From assembly GCA_030432635.1 (NCBI GenBank), contig JAUIMB010000017.1:1-55669 (forward strand): a stretch of DNA of 55,669 nucleotides, written 5' to 3'. Of this stretch, positions 35,649 to 46,232 are shown piece after piece. The notes beneath the pieces were generated by a model. That model made no database searches, was not told the DNA's origin, and saw nothing but the letters and a program-made list of their open reading frames with translations. Position 1 is the stretch's first letter, and each line of letters starts with the position of its first letter. Source of the DNA: Bacteroidia bacterium. GTDB taxonomy: Bacteria > Bacteroidota > Bacteroidia > Flavobacteriales > Flavobacteriaceae. Position numbers and translations under genes: made by a program.

Positions 35649-37652
35649 GTGGCAACAACCGAAACGCACATATTAAACAGATTGTATTTTGTAGCTGGCA
35701 GTATGTTTGTCTTCGCTTTGGCTGTCGTCTTCAAGTTGTGCAGTATTCAGTTTATTCAGGGTGATGCCTACCGAAGTCTAGCTCAACAACGCACTATAAA
35801 AAATGTTGAAATTCCCGCAAACAGAGGAAATGTCTACTCTGCTGACGGTAGTTTGTTGGCGACATCAATTCCTAAATACGATATAAGAATCGATGCCATA
35901 CAGGCAAAACAAGATGTGTTCAATAAGTACATTAAGGCACTGGGCGATTCGCTTTCTAGATTTACGGGAAAACCTTCTAGCTACCATCAAAATACTATTA
36001 AAAAGGCAAGAAATAATAAAAACCGCTATTTCCTTCTTGCCAGAAATATAAGTTATTCCGATTATCTAAGATTGCGCAGTTTCCCATTGCTTGAATTAGG
36101 AGCGATTAAGGGTGGACTTATCGTTGAGCAAACCACAAGGCGTGAGCATCCTATGGGTGGAATTGCTGAAAGATCTATTGGTTATGAACGCTATGACGAA
36201 GATGGAAATGTCAGTAGAGCAGGAATTGATGGTGCTTTCGGTGAAAAATACCTGCAAGGCGTTAATGGAAAACGTCTTAAACAGAAAATTGGTAACGGTC
36301 AATGGAAGCCAATTGTCGATTACAACCAAGTCGAGCCTCAGGATGGTTTGGATGTATACACTACAATCGATGTTAATATTCAGGATATAGCGCATCACTC
36401 ACTTTTGGGCCAATTGGAAAAATATGAAGCGGAACATGGTTGTGCTGTAGTAATGGATGTGAAAACGGGTGAGGTTAAGGCCATTACTAATCTTGCAAAA
36501 ACCGAAAACGGAAACTATTACGAAAAACGAAACTATGCGGTTTGGGAGTCTCACGAGCCTGGTTCTACATTTAAGGTGATGGCTCTTATGGCGGCTTTGG
36601 AAGACAAGGTTATTGATACTTCAACGGTTGTCGATACCAAAATGGGTTCAAAGTATTTTCCTAAAAGAAATAGACCAATAACCGACTCTCGTGGCTACGG
36701 AAAGATCTCAGCAGCACGAGCATTGGAGGTCTCCTCAAATATTGGTTTGGCAACGATTATTGACGAACACTATTCGGGTAATCCTAAAAAGTTGATCAAC
36801 CGTTTGAAAAGTTGGAAACTTCACGAGCCTCTTGGGGTATCCATAAAGGGAGAAGGAAAGCCAGATATTCCAGAACCTGGTCATAAAAACTGGAGTAGGG
36901 CTGCACTTCAGTCAATGGCATATGGTTACAACCTTCATATGACACCTCTTCAGACCTTGACTTTTTACAATGCCATAGCTAATGATGGTGAAATGGTAAA
37001 ACCACGATTTATAAAGGCTGTAAAGGAATTTGATCGAGAGGTTGAAGTTTTTGGAAAGGAGGTTTTGCATCAAAATATATGTTCAGAGAAAACCTTGAAT
37101 GAAATCAAGGAGATTTTGAAAAATGTGGTCATTCGTGGGACAGGTCGTCGCATGTATTCTGAAAACTTTTCCATGGCTGGAAAAACTGGAACAGCCAGAA
37201 CCGAATATTGGATGGAAGATTGGACAAAAGACCCAAGGTATATTTCATCTTTTGCTGGATATTTTCCTGCTGAAAATCCAAAATATTCTTGCATTGTAGT
37301 TATTCATAAACCGAGTACAAAGGTAGGTTTTTATGGAGCAGACGTTTCTGGCCCTGTGTTTAAACGTATTGCCCAAAAAATATACACGGAAACACCTCTT
37401 ATTGATGAAGTGGAATCCCTAGAGGTAGTTGATTCAAAAGTTGATGAGGCGTATGAGTCGTTTTACAAAACGGCACAAACATATAAAACGATCATGCCAA
37501 ATGTGGTCGGACTTCCAGCAATGGATGCTTTAGCACTATTGGAAAATATGGGACTTAAGGTGAAGATCGAAGGTGTTGGAACTATAAGGTCCCAATCTAT
37601 TGATAAAGGAATTAAAGTTAAACCTAATCAAGTCATTGTTTTAAAAAGCTAA
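35649..37652 (+). CDS. ftsI: Penicillin-binding transpeptidase (FtsI/PBP3) with C-terminal PASTA domain
   Basis: 667 residues: N-terminal transmembrane anchor (about 10-32), PBP dimerisation domain (about 50-230) and transpeptidase domain with SxxK at Ser306-Lys309 (GSTFK), SxN at 362-364 (SSN) and KTG in AGKTGTART. The last 55 residues form a PASTA domain (MPNVVGLPAMDALALLENMGLKVKIEG). It crosslinks septal peptidoglycan with FtsW. Start GTG at 35649, four bases after ftsL. Its stop overlaps the murE start by one base. Confidence 0.96.
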   Translation: MATTETHILNRLYFVAGSMFVFALAVVFKLCSIQFIQGDAYRSLAQQRTIKNVEIPANRGNVYSADGSLLATSIPKYDIRIDAIQAKQDVFNKYIKALGDSLSRFTGKPSSYHQNTIKKARNNKNRYFLLARNISYSDYLRLRSFPLLELGAIKGGLIVEQTTRREHPMGGIAERSIGYERYDEDGNVSRAGIDGAFGEKYLQGVNGKRLKQKIGNGQWKPIVDYNQVEPQDGLDVYTTIDVNIQDIAHHSLLGQLEKYEAEHGCAVVMDVKTGEVKAITNLAKTENGNYYEKRNYAVWESHEPGSTFKVMALMAALEDKVIDTSTVVDTKMGSKYFPKRNRPITDSRGYGKISAARALEVSSNIGLATIIDEHYSGNPKKLINRLKSWKLHEPLGVSIKGEGKPDIPEPGHKNWSRAALQSMAYGYNLHMTPLQTLTFYNAIANDGEMVKPRFIKAVKEFDREVEVFGKEVLHQNICSEKTLNEIKEILKNVVIRGTGRRMYSENFSMAGKTGTARTEYWMEDWTKDPRYISSFAGYFPAENPKYSCIVVIHKPSTKVGFYGADVSGPVFKRIAQKIYTETPLIDEVESLEVVDSKVDEAYESFYKTAQTYKTIMPNVVGLPAMDALALLENMGLKVKIEGVGTIRSQSIDKGIKVKPNQVIVLKS

Positions 37653-39115
37653 TGCCAGAATTCAAGGACATATTATACAAGGTTACCATTAATGCAGTAG
37701 TAGGAAGCACTGGTGTGGTGGTCAATACCTTGCACTTTGATTCGCGTCAGGTTTCAAAAGGTGATGCTTTTGTTGCTGTCAAAGGTGTGACCGTCGATGG
37801 GCATGATTATATTGATAGAGCGATTGAACAAGGTGCAATAGGGATTGTATGTGAGAAGTTGCCTTCAACATTGATTGAGGGAGTTACTTATATTGAAGTT
37901 GATGATTCTAGCAAGGCATTGGCCTTTATGGCTTCAAACTACTACGGTAATCCTTCGGAAAATTTACGCTTGGTTGCTGTTACTGGAACTAATGGTAAAA
38001 CCACAGTTACTACATTGTTGTATCAGTTATTCAAAAAAGCTGGATACAAGGTAGGGCTTCTGTCTACCGTAAAGATCATGGTGGATAACAAAGAATACAA
38101 TGCCACACATACAACTCCAGATTCATTGACCATAAATAAGTACTTGAAGGAAATGAATGATGAAGGTGTCGAGTTTTGTTTTATGGAAGTGAGTTCACAT
38201 GGGATCCATCAAAATAGAACAGATGGCTTGCGCTTTGAAGGTGGTATTTATACAAACCTATCGCATGATCATCTAGATTATCATAGCTCCTTCGCTGAAT
38301 ATCGCGATGTGAAAAAATCCTTTTTCGATAATCTACCGAAAACATCATTCGCACTTGTCAATATTGATGATAAAAATGGTTTGGTCATGCTACAGAATAC
38401 CCAAGCCAAAAAATATACTTACGCTTTAAAGACCTATTCCGATTATAAAGCTCAAGTTTTAGAAAATGAATTCAGTGGCTTGCTTCTGAAATTAAACGAA
38501 AATGAGCTTTGGACTAAACTAATAGGAAGTTTTAACGCCTACAATGTAACCGCCATATATGGTGCTGCAGACTTACTCGGACTCGAGCGTGTTGAGATTT
38601 TGAGATTGATTAGTGAGCTAGAGAGCGTGAGCGGACGCTTTCAATACTTTATTTCTGAAGATAAAATCACAGCAATCGTAGATTATGCACACACACCTGA
38701 TGCGCTTAAAAATGTATTGGAAACGATAAATAGTATTCGAACCAATAATGAGCAACTCATTACAGTTGTGGGCTGTGGAGGTGATCGTGATAAAACCAAA
38801 CGTCCCAAAATGGGTCACATCGCATCGGCTTTGAGTACCAAAGTGGTGTTTACAAGTGATAATCCAAGAAGTGAAATTCCAGAAACTATCATTGAAGACA
38901 TTGAAAAAGGTGTTGAGCCTCAAAATTTCAAAAAAACGATGTCTATTGTCGATCGAAAGCAAGCAATAAAGACAGCATGTCAGTTGGCCAATACCAACGA
39001 CATCATTTTAATAGCAGGTAAAGGTCATGAGACCTATCAGGAAGTCAAAGGAAAACGAAGCGATTTTGATGATTATAAAATCGTTACAGAATTTTTAAAA
39101 CAGTTGCAGAAATAA
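37652..39115 (+). CDS. murE: UDP-MurNAc-L-Ala-D-Glu:meso-diaminopimelate ligase
   Basis: A 487-residue cytoplasmic ATP-dependent ligase adding the third stem-peptide residue. The Mur ATP site is [13 protein letters not shown] (about 109-121) and the substrate loop includes [16 protein letters not shown] contains the DNPR motif that selects meso-diaminopimelate over lysine, so the peptidoglycan is of the mDAP type. ATG overlaps the ftsI stop by one base. Confidence 0.97.
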   Translation: MPEFKDILYKVTINAVVGSTGVVVNTLHFDSRQVSKGDAFVAVKGVTVDGHDYIDRAIEQGAIGIVCEKLPSTLIEGVTYIEVDDSSKALAFMASNYYGNPSENLRLVAVTGTNGKTTVTTLLYQLFKKAGYKVGLLSTVKIMVDNKEYNATHTTPDSLTINKYLKEMNDEGVEFCFMEVSSHGIHQNRTDGLRFEGGIYTNLSHDHLDYHSSFAEYRDVKKSFFDNLPKTSFALVNIDDKNGLVMLQNTQAKKYTYALKTYSDYKAQVLENEFSGLLLKLNENELWTKLIGSFNAYNVTAIYGAADLLGLERVEILRLISELESVSGRFQYFISEDKITAIVDYAHTPDALKNVLETINSIRTNNEQLITVVGCGGDRDKTKRPKMGHIASALSTKVVFTSDNPRSEIPETIIEDIEKGVEPQNFKKTMSIVDRKQAIKTACQLANTNDIILIAGKGHETYQEVKGKRSDFDDYKIVTEFLKQLQK

Positions 39116-39116
39116 A

Positions 39117-40358
39117 ATGTTGTATTACCTATTTGAATATTTAGAACAACAATTCCAATTTCCAGGAGCATCTCTTTTTGGGTTCTTGACTTTTAGGGCT
39201 GCTGTTGCAATTATCCTGTCATTGCTGATTTCTACGATATTTGGTAAACGTATCATAAGGTTTCTTCAAAAACAGCAGGTCGGTGAAACTATTCGTGATC
39301 TTGGGTTGGAAGGTCAAGTCGAAAAAGCCGGTACACCAACTATGGGTGGAATCATCATAATTATGGCAACCTTAATTCCTGTACTACTCCTCGCCAAACT
39401 TGAAAACATTTACATTATTCTGCTGATTGTCACCACACTATGGATGGGAGTAATTGGTTTTATAGATGATTACATCAAGAAATTTAAAAACAATAAGGAA
39501 GGTTTAAAGGGACGGTTCAAGGTTTTGGGACAAGTTGGATTAGGACTTATTGTAGGATTTACACTTTATTTTCATGAAGATGTCACAATAAAGGAAAAGT
39601 TACCAATCGAACAACAGCAGGTACTATTAACTGAAAACCCAGACATTGAAGCTTCTAAACTTTTTGATACTGAAGAAAAGTCAACAAAAACCACGATTCC
39701 TTTTGTTAAAGGGAACGAATTTGATTATGCAAGTCTAATCACTTGGATTAACCCAAATCTTGGTAGTTATGCATGGTTGGTATTCATTTTGGCGTCAATA
39801 TTAATAATCACTGCTGTCTCTAATGGTGCAAATCTAACGGATGGAATCGATGGGTTGGCAGCTGGAACTTCTGCAATTATAGTGCTTACACTTGGCATTT
39901 TTGCTTGGGTGTCTGGTAATATCATCTTTTCAGAATATCTCAACATCATGTATATCCCAAGGGTTGAGGAAATCACTATTTATATCGCAGCATTTGTTGG
40001 AGCGCTCGTCGGATTTTTATGGTATAACGCTTATCCAGCTCAGGTGTTTATGGGTGATACGGGAAGCTTAACTATTGGTGGAATAATAGCAGTCATAGCC
40101 ATCGCTGTGCGAAAGGAATGGCTTATTCCAGTGTTGTGTGGAATCTTTCTCGCCGAAAATCTATCGGTCATGATGCAGGTGAGTTATTTCAAATACACAA
40201 GAAAAAAATATGGTGAGGGTCGACGCATTTTTAAAATGTCGCCCTTGCATCATCATTATCAAAAATCAGGATATCACGAAAGTAAAATTGTAACACGTTT
40301 TTGGATTGTGGGAATTCTACTCGCGATAATTTCCATAGTTACACTGAAGATTCGATAG
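39117..40358 (+). CDS. mraY: Phospho-MurNAc-pentapeptide transferase MraY
   Basis: A 413-residue polytopic inner-membrane enzyme that links the pentapeptide precursor to undecaprenyl phosphate, forming lipid I. Signatures are [31 protein letters not shown] (Asp pair), [12 protein letters not shown], and [12 protein letters not shown] with the conserved Asp; [11 protein letters not shown] is the HHH motif. It is longer than the E. coli enzyme (360) owing to a hydrophilic insertion (about 158-200) typical of Bacteroidota. Confidence 0.97.
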   Translation: MLYYLFEYLEQQFQFPGASLFGFLTFRAAVAIILSLLISTIFGKRIIRFLQKQQVGETIRDLGLEGQVEKAGTPTMGGIIIIMATLIPVLLLAKLENIYIILLIVTTLWMGVIGFIDDYIKKFKNNKEGLKGRFKVLGQVGLGLIVGFTLYFHEDVTIKEKLPIEQQQVLLTENPDIEASKLFDTEEKSTKTTIPFVKGNEFDYASLITWINPNLGSYAWLVFILASILIITAVSNGANLTDGIDGLAAGTSAIIVLTLGIFAWVSGNIIFSEYLNIMYIPRVEEITIYIAAFVGALVGFLWYNAYPAQVFMGDTGSLTIGGIIAVIAIAVRKEWLIPVLCGIFLAENLSVMMQVSYFKYTRKKYGEGRRIFKMSPLHHHYQKSGYHESKIVTRFWIVGILLAIISIVTLKIR

Positions 40359-40404
40359 TGAGTATTGGCCTACAAGGGTTTAATAGCCTTACAGTTATAA
40401 AAAA

Positions 40405-41745
40405 ATGAAAATGAAACAGAAACTGATTGTGCTAGGTGGAGGGGAAAGTGGTGTTGGTACAGCGCTTTTAGCAAAAGAAAAAAACTTTGAAGTATTTGTT
40501 TCAGATAAAGGTGAAATACAAAAACAGTATAAGCAAGTTCTTAAACATAATGAGATTGAATTTGAGGAAGGAAAGCATTCTGAAGATCGTATTCTGAAGG
40601 CCAACCTTGTCATGAAAAGTCCAGGCATTCCAGATAGTGTTCCAATTGTAAAACGGATCAAGTCTAAAGGAATAACAGTAATGTCTGAAATCGAGTTTGC
40701 AGCGCATTATACCAATGCGAGACTAGTGGCTATTACAGGAAGTAATGGAAAGACAACAACAGCAAGCTTAACGCATCATCTCCTTAAGCAGGAGTTGCGC
40801 GTTGGATTGGCAGGAAATATAGGCGACAGTTTTGCAAAACAAATATTGGAAGAAGACTATCCAAATTATGTGTTGGAAGTAAGCAGTTTTCAACTTGATG
40901 ATATCATCGAGTTTAAACCATATATCGCAGTGCTAACCAATATTACTCCTGATCATTTGGATCGCTATGGGTATAGCTTTAAAGCATACATAGCCTCAAA
41001 ATTTAGGATTGTTGAAAACCAAACCAAGGACGATTATTTCATCTACGATGCAGATGATGAGGTGATTTCCAATTGGATAAAAACACATTCGATTCAATCG
41101 ACCATGCTGCCATTTTCGCTGGAAAAACCAATTGAGAATGGTGCTTATTTAGATAATAACAACATTAAAATAACAATAGATAACAACCAAATAATTATGC
41201 CAACAAAGAATTTAACCTTAGAAGGGAAGCACAATATCAAGAATGCAATGGCTGCATCCACAGTAGCACATTTATTAAAAATTCGCAAGCAGACCATACG
41301 TGAAAGCTTGGAGAATTTTCAAGGTGTCGAGCATCGCTTGGAGCATGTGCTTAAGATTAATAAAGTACAGTATATCAACGATTCTAAGGCTACCAATGTT
41401 AATGCGACCTATTATGCGCTGGAGAGTATGGATGCACCAACGATTTGGATTGTTGGAGGAGTCGATAAGGGCAACGACTACAAGGAACTGTTTCAGTTTG
41501 TAAATGAAAAGGTTAAAGCAATCATCTGCTTGGGAGTCGATAATAAAAAGTTGATGGAAAGTTTTGGGAGCATGGTCGATATCATTGTTGAAACACAATT
41601 TATGAGCGAAGCTGTAAAGATTGCCTACAAGGTTGCTGATGCAGGAGATAACGTATTGCTTTCACCAGCATGTGCGAGCTTTGACTTGTTTGAAAACTAT
41701 GAAGATAGAGGTCGTCAATTTAAGAATGCCGTTAGAAACTTATAA
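40405..41745 (+). CDS. murD: UDP-MurNAc-L-alanine:D-glutamate ligase
   Basis: A 446-residue cytoplasmic ligase adding D-glutamate. GGGESGVGTALLAKEKNFEVFVSD is the N-terminal UDP-binding fold, ITGSNGKTTTASL the ATP loop, and NDSKATNVNATYYAL a Mur ligase signature in the C-terminal domain. Start ATG 40405 (another ATG at 40411). It follows mraY after 46 bases. Confidence 0.96.
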   Translation: MKMKQKLIVLGGGESGVGTALLAKEKNFEVFVSDKGEIQKQYKQVLKHNEIEFEEGKHSEDRILKANLVMKSPGIPDSVPIVKRIKSKGITVMSEIEFAAHYTNARLVAITGSNGKTTTASLTHHLLKQELRVGLAGNIGDSFAKQILEEDYPNYVLEVSSFQLDDIIEFKPYIAVLTNITPDHLDRYGYSFKAYIASKFRIVENQTKDDYFIYDADDEVISNWIKTHSIQSTMLPFSLEKPIENGAYLDNNNIKITIDNNQIIMPTKNLTLEGKHNIKNAMAASTVAHLLKIRKQTIRESLENFQGVEHRLEHVLKINKVQYINDSKATNVNATYYALESMDAPTIWIVGGVDKGNDYKELFQFVNEKVKAIICLGVDNKKLMESFGSMVDIIVETQFMSEAVKIAYKVADAGDNVLLSPACASFDLFENYEDRGRQFKNAVRNL

Positions 41746-41828
41746 AATAAAAGGTTAACATAAGGAATCTGTTTTATAGGTTCATCGCTCCATTCCAAGA
41801 GGAGATGTAACAAGAGAAATTAAAATTA

Positions 41829-43022
41829 ATGCAAGCATTATTCAAAAACATAAAAGGAGATCGATTGATTTGGGCAATTGCAGCTTTGTTGGCAATTTTC
41901 TCATTTCTTCCTGTGTATAGTGCAGCCAGCAACTTGGCATATGTTGGTGGAGCAGGTAACACGTTTAGCTTCTTTTTAAAGCATTTTATGCATTTGTTTT
42001 TGGGTTTTGCTATTATGTATGGTGTTCATAAAGTTCCTTATCGTTATTTCAGGGGCTTATCAATGATTATGATTCCGATAGTCATAGTACTGCTGGTAAT
42101 TACAATGCTTCAAGGAACTACCATTGGTGGTGCCAATGCTAGTCGATGGATACAGATTCCGTTTATCGGAATGTCTTTTCAAACGTCGACTTTAGCCTCA
42201 GTTGTGTTAATGGTATATGTGGCACGTTATTTATCTAAAATTCAAGATAAAAAGGTGACTTTCGTTGAAACCTTATTACCACTTTGGGTACCAGTATTTC
42301 TGATATTGATGCTCATACTACCTGCTAATTTCTCAACAACAGCCATTATTTTTTTAATGGTAATGATGTTGTCTTTTATCGGTGGTTATCCTCTAAAATA
42401 TTTAGCGGTAATCATTGGTACTGGTCTTGTGGGATTGACGCTTTTCATATTGGTGGCCAAGGCTTTTCCCAATGCGATGCCTAATCGCATCGATACTTGG
42501 ATGAGCAGGATAGAAAATTTTGCCAATGGTGAAGATACTGAAGCCGATTACCAAATAGAAAATGCAAAAATAGCCATAGCTTCTGGTGGAATACAAGGAA
42601 AAGGACCTGGGAAAAGCACGCAAAAAAATGTGTTGCCGCAATCATCATCCGATTTCATTTTTGCCATTATTATTGAAGAATATGGTTTGATAGGTGGCTT
42701 GTTTCTCCTAATCATGTACTCTTGGTTGCTGTTCCGAATTGTTATTGTGTCCCAAAAGTCCGATACTATTTTTGGAAAACTATTGGTGCTAGGTGTAGGT
42801 TTGCCTATAATTTTTCAGGCACTTATTAATATGGCAGTTGCTGTTGAGCTATTTCCGGTTACGGGACAAACATTACCACTAATAAGTAGTGGAGGTACAT
42901 CTATTTGGATGACCTGTTTGGCGATTGGAATCATTTTGAGTGTCAGTGCTAAACGTGAACAAATTAAGGAACAAGAGATTAAAGAGGGTAATCCCTTAGA
43001 AATTTTAAGTGAAACGATATAG
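41829..43022 (+). CDS. ftsW: FtsW SEDS-family septal glycosyltransferase
   Basis: A 397-residue inner-membrane protein with about ten helices that polymerises lipid II at the septum with FtsI. SEDS markers are GGANASRWIQIPFIGMSFQTS, the GPGKSTQKNVLPQSSSDFIFAIIIEEYGL region (about 260-290) that holds the conserved extracytoplasmic loop, and PLISSGGTSIW near the C-terminus. The 83-base gap after murD is the largest inside the cluster. Confidence 0.96.
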   Translation: MQALFKNIKGDRLIWAIAALLAIFSFLPVYSAASNLAYVGGAGNTFSFFLKHFMHLFLGFAIMYGVHKVPYRYFRGLSMIMIPIVIVLLVITMLQGTTIGGANASRWIQIPFIGMSFQTSTLASVVLMVYVARYLSKIQDKKVTFVETLLPLWVPVFLILMLILPANFSTTAIIFLMVMMLSFIGGYPLKYLAVIIGTGLVGLTLFILVAKAFPNAMPNRIDTWMSRIENFANGEDTEADYQIENAKIAIASGGIQGKGPGKSTQKNVLPQSSSDFIFAIIIEEYGLIGGLFLLIMYSWLLFRIVIVSQKSDTIFGKLLVLGVGLPIIFQALINMAVAVELFPVTGQTLPLISSGGTSIWMTCLAIGIILSVSAKREQIKEQEIKEGNPLEILSETI

Positions 43023-43049
43023 GTAAAAAAGTAAAAGTCGATCGGCATA

Positions 43050-44171
43050 TTGAAATTCAAAGCATTGAATAAAAACAAAACATATCGAATTATACTATCA
43101 GGAGGAGGAACGGGAGGTCATATCTATCCAGCCATCGCGATAGCGAATGGACTTAAGTCGCGTTTTCCTGATGCCGAATTTTTGTTCGTTGGTGCTAAAG
43201 ATCGTATGGAAATGGAAAAGGTACCTCAGGCTGGATACAATATTGAAGGGCTATGGATTTCTGGAATACAGCGAAAGCTAACTCTCAAAAATCTAATGTT
43301 TCCGATTAAATTGTTGAGTAGTTTGTTGAAATCCAGAAAGATTGTCAATACGTTTAAACCTGATGTGGCAATAGGTACTGGTGGGTTTGCAAGTGGACCA
43401 CTACTAAAAACTGCCATCTCCAAAGGTGTCCCTAGTTTGATTCAGGAACAAAATTCCTACCCTGGAATCACAAATAAGTTGCTTTCTAAAAAAGTCGATA
43501 AGATTTGTGTGGCTTATGAAGGTTTGGAAAATTTCTTTCCTAAACATAAAATAGTACTCACGGGAAATCCGATTAGAAAGGATTTATTGGACGTAGAGCA
43601 TAAACACATCGTAGGTAAAGATGCGTTTTCATTAATTCATAGCAAACATACCTTGCTCGTCTTGGGTGGAAGTTTAGGAGCACGTCGAATCAATGAGCTC
43701 ATCGAAGAAAAATTAGACTTTTTTAAGTCACAAAATATTCAGGTCCTTTGGCAATGTGGAAAACTGTATTACGATCGTTATAAACAATATAATGATCTTG
43801 ATTTTGTGCAAGTCCATCCGTTTATAAGTACCATGGATATGGCTTATGCTGCTGCAGATGTCATAATTTCAAGAGCAGGTGCCATTTCGGTTTCTGAATT
43901 GTGTGTCGTTGGTAAACCTGTCTTGTTTATTCCATCACCAAATGTAGCAGAAGACCACCAAACCAAGAATGCAATGGCCATAGCAGAAAAAAATGCGGCT
44001 ATTTTGATTAGGGAACAAGATATAGAAGAAGAATTTGAAGGTCAGTTTTTGAATCTGATGGACTCCAAAGAACGAAGAGAAGAATTAGCAAAAAATATAA
44101 GAAAATTGGCATTTGTAAATGCCACAAAGGACATCGTGGATGAAGTAGAGAAATTACTTCAGAAGAAATGA
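43050..44171 (+). CDS. murG: UDP-GlcNAc transferase MurG
   Basis: A 373-residue membrane-associated enzyme that adds GlcNAc to lipid I to give lipid [18 protein letters not shown] is the N-terminal glycine-rich loop; [28 protein letters not shown] and [15 protein letters not shown] follow, and [32 protein letters not shown] is the UDP-sugar site. The apparent start is TTG 43050; no better ATG precedes the conserved loop. It overlaps murC by 4 bases. Confidence 0.96.
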   Translation: MKFKALNKNKTYRIILSGGGTGGHIYPAIAIANGLKSRFPDAEFLFVGAKDRMEMEKVPQAGYNIEGLWISGIQRKLTLKNLMFPIKLLSSLLKSRKIVNTFKPDVAIGTGGFASGPLLKTAISKGVPSLIQEQNSYPGITNKLLSKKVDKICVAYEGLENFFPKHKIVLTGNPIRKDLLDVEHKHIVGKDAFSLIHSKHTLLVLGGSLGARRINELIEEKLDFFKSQNIQVLWQCGKLYYDRYKQYNDLDFVQVHPFISTMDMAYAAADVIISRAGAISVSELCVVGKPVLFIPSPNVAEDHQTKNAMAIAEKNAAILIREQDIEEEFEGQFLNLMDSKERREELAKNIRKLAFVNATKDIVDEVEKLLQKK

Positions 44172-45520
44172 ATTTAGAAAACATACATAGCGTTTATTTT
44201 ATTGGCATTGGTGGAATAGGAATGTCTGCCTTGGCGCGTTATTTTATTGCTCAAGGACTGACAGTAGGTGGTTATGATAAAACACCATCTGAAATCACCG
44301 ATACACTTAAAAAACAAGGTGTTACAATTCACTTTGAAGATGATGCCCATATCATTGAAGATTCCTTTTTAAATGCTGAAATGAGTCTTGTTGTATATAC
44401 TCCTGCCATTCCAAAGGAACATGCGCAATTAAATTACTTCCTGTCAAACGGGTTTCAGGTATTGAAGCGTTCTAAGGTTTTAGGGGAAATTACTAAGCAA
44501 ACATTTTGCATGGCTGTAGCAGGAACACATGGAAAAACAACAACAACAAGCATTTTGGGGCATTTGTTGAATGAGTGCAATGTGAAAGTTACGGCCTTTT
44601 TAGGAGGTATTAGTGAAAACTATGATTCAAATTTAATTCTTAATGGCACTGATGTTACGGTTGTTGAAGCTGATGAATTTGACCGTTCATTTTTAACACT
44701 CTCACCAAATTATGCTTGTATCACTTCAATGGATGCAGATCATTTGGATATCTATGGAAATGCTTCAGAATTGATAAAATCCTTTGAGGATTTTACAAAA
44801 AAAATAAAACCCAACGGAAAACTGTTTGTCAAAAATGGCTTGCCAATTTCAGGGATAACCTATGGCATTGAGGACGATTCAGACTATTCAGTAAAAAATA
44901 TAAAAATAGAGAATGGTAGTTATGTATTTGATGTGAAGACACCTAATACACTACTCGAAAATTTCAAATTTAACCTACCTGGTAGACATAATCTGTCGAA
45001 TGCATTAATAGCCTTGGCGATGACTGTAGAATATGGTATCCCTAAACCGCAGCTCGCCAAAGCTTTAGCATCCTATAAGGGAGTGAAGCGCAGATTTACC
45101 TATCAGATTAAAAACAACGACCTTGTATTAATTGATGACTATGCCCATCATCCAGCTGAAATTAATGCAGTGCATCAAGCCGTAAGGGAAATGTATCCAA
45201 ATAAAAAGGTGTTGGCCGTGTTTCAACCGCATTTGTTCAGTAGAACAAGAGATTTTGCAGATGATTTTGCCCAAAGCCTCTCCAAGTTCGATGAGATTAT
45301 ATTGTTGGACATCTATCCAGCAAGAGAAAAGCCCATTTCCGGAATTAATTCACAATGGTTGTTAGATAAAATAGATCACAGTCATAAACAACTGGTATCA
45401 AAGCTAGAGTTGATCGATGCTATAAAACAATCGACAGCATCTGTAATATTGACCATTGGAGCTGGTGATATAGGAGAAGAAGTAAAACATATTAAAAATG
45501 CCTTGAGTATTGCGAGTTAA
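44168..45520 (+). CDS. murC: UDP-MurNAc:L-alanine ligase
   Basis: A 450-residue cytoplasmic ligase catalysing the first amino-acid addition. [16 protein letters not shown] binds the UDP moiety, [14 protein letters not shown] is the ATP loop, [11 protein letters not shown] the metal/substrate region and [14 protein letters not shown] the conserved HH segment. The ATG overlaps murG by 4 bases and the stop lies beyond the ftsQ start. Confidence 0.97.
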   Translation: MNLENIHSVYFIGIGGIGMSALARYFIAQGLTVGGYDKTPSEITDTLKKQGVTIHFEDDAHIIEDSFLNAEMSLVVYTPAIPKEHAQLNYFLSNGFQVLKRSKVLGEITKQTFCMAVAGTHGKTTTTSILGHLLNECNVKVTAFLGGISENYDSNLILNGTDVTVVEADEFDRSFLTLSPNYACITSMDADHLDIYGNASELIKSFEDFTKKIKPNGKLFVKNGLPISGITYGIEDDSDYSVKNIKIENGSYVFDVKTPNTLLENFKFNLPGRHNLSNALIALAMTVEYGIPKPQLAKALASYKGVKRRFTYQIKNNDLVLIDDYAHHPAEINAVHQAVREMYPNKKVLAVFQPHLFSRTRDFADDFAQSLSKFDEIILLDIYPAREKPISGINSQWLLDKIDHSHKQLVSKLELIDAIKQSTASVILTIGAGDIGEEVKHIKNALSIAS

Positions 45521-46229
45521 TTATAATTACATAAAAGTTTTGTTACTCCTCATGTTCGTAGGCTTCTTGTATGCGTTTTCAACAGTGAGAAATTCCAATA
45601 GAATGGTAGCAGCACCAAAAATAAATTTTGTAGGAGATGACAACCTATTTATCACTCATGAGGCTGTTAGTAAATTGTTAATACAAAATCAAGAGAGTGT
45701 TACAGATAAGCCTAAAGAAATTATAGATTTGAACGGATTGGAATCTGCCCTATATGCCAATCCAATGATTAAGGAAGCACAAGTGTTTATGAGTGTTGAT
45801 GGCTTAATCACTGCTGAAATTGAACAAAAAAAACCTATAGCGAGAGTAAGCGCGAATGCATCTTATTACGTTGATGAAACAGGCTCGTTTATGCCATTGT
45901 CAACAAATTACACGGCACGTGTGCCATTGGTTACTGGAAAGGTTGAGAAGAATGATTTGGATAACATACACAAGATTGCCCAGAAAATTCAAGAAGATGC
46001 GTTTTTAATGAAACATGTTGTCGGTATTCAGCAAAACGACGATAAGACCATAGATTTAAAGTTTCGATCCCATGATTTTAAAATCCATTTGGGTCATTTA
46101 GAAGCATTGGATAAAAAAATAAACAATTTAAAGGCCTTTTATAAAAAGGCTATGAAGGATAACGTACTGGACAGCTATAAATTGGTTAACCTAAAATTTG
46201 ATAAGCAAGTGATTTGCACCAAAAAGTAA
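45510..46229 (+). CDS. ftsQ: Cell-division protein FtsQ
   Basis: A 239-residue bitopic protein with one N-terminal transmembrane helix (about 8-25), then a periplasmic POTRA-like part (about 45-115, INFVGDDNLFITHEAVSKLL) and a beta domain (EIEQKKPIARVSANASYYVDETGSFMPL). It links FtsL/FtsB to the divisome. Start codon TTG at 45510 lies inside murC, an 11-base overlap. Conservation is low but the order murC-ftsQ-ftsA is diagnostic. Confidence 0.92.
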   Translation: MRVNYNYIKVLLLLMFVGFLYAFSTVRNSNRMVAAPKINFVGDDNLFITHEAVSKLLIQNQESVTDKPKEIIDLNGLESALYANPMIKEAQVFMSVDGLITAEIEQKKPIARVSANASYYVDETGSFMPLSTNYTARVPLVTGKVEKNDLDNIHKIAQKIQEDAFLMKHVVGIQQNDDKTIDLKFRSHDFKIHLGHLEALDKKINNLKAFYKKAMKDNVLDSYKLVNLKFDKQVICTKK

Positions 46230-46232
46230 GTG

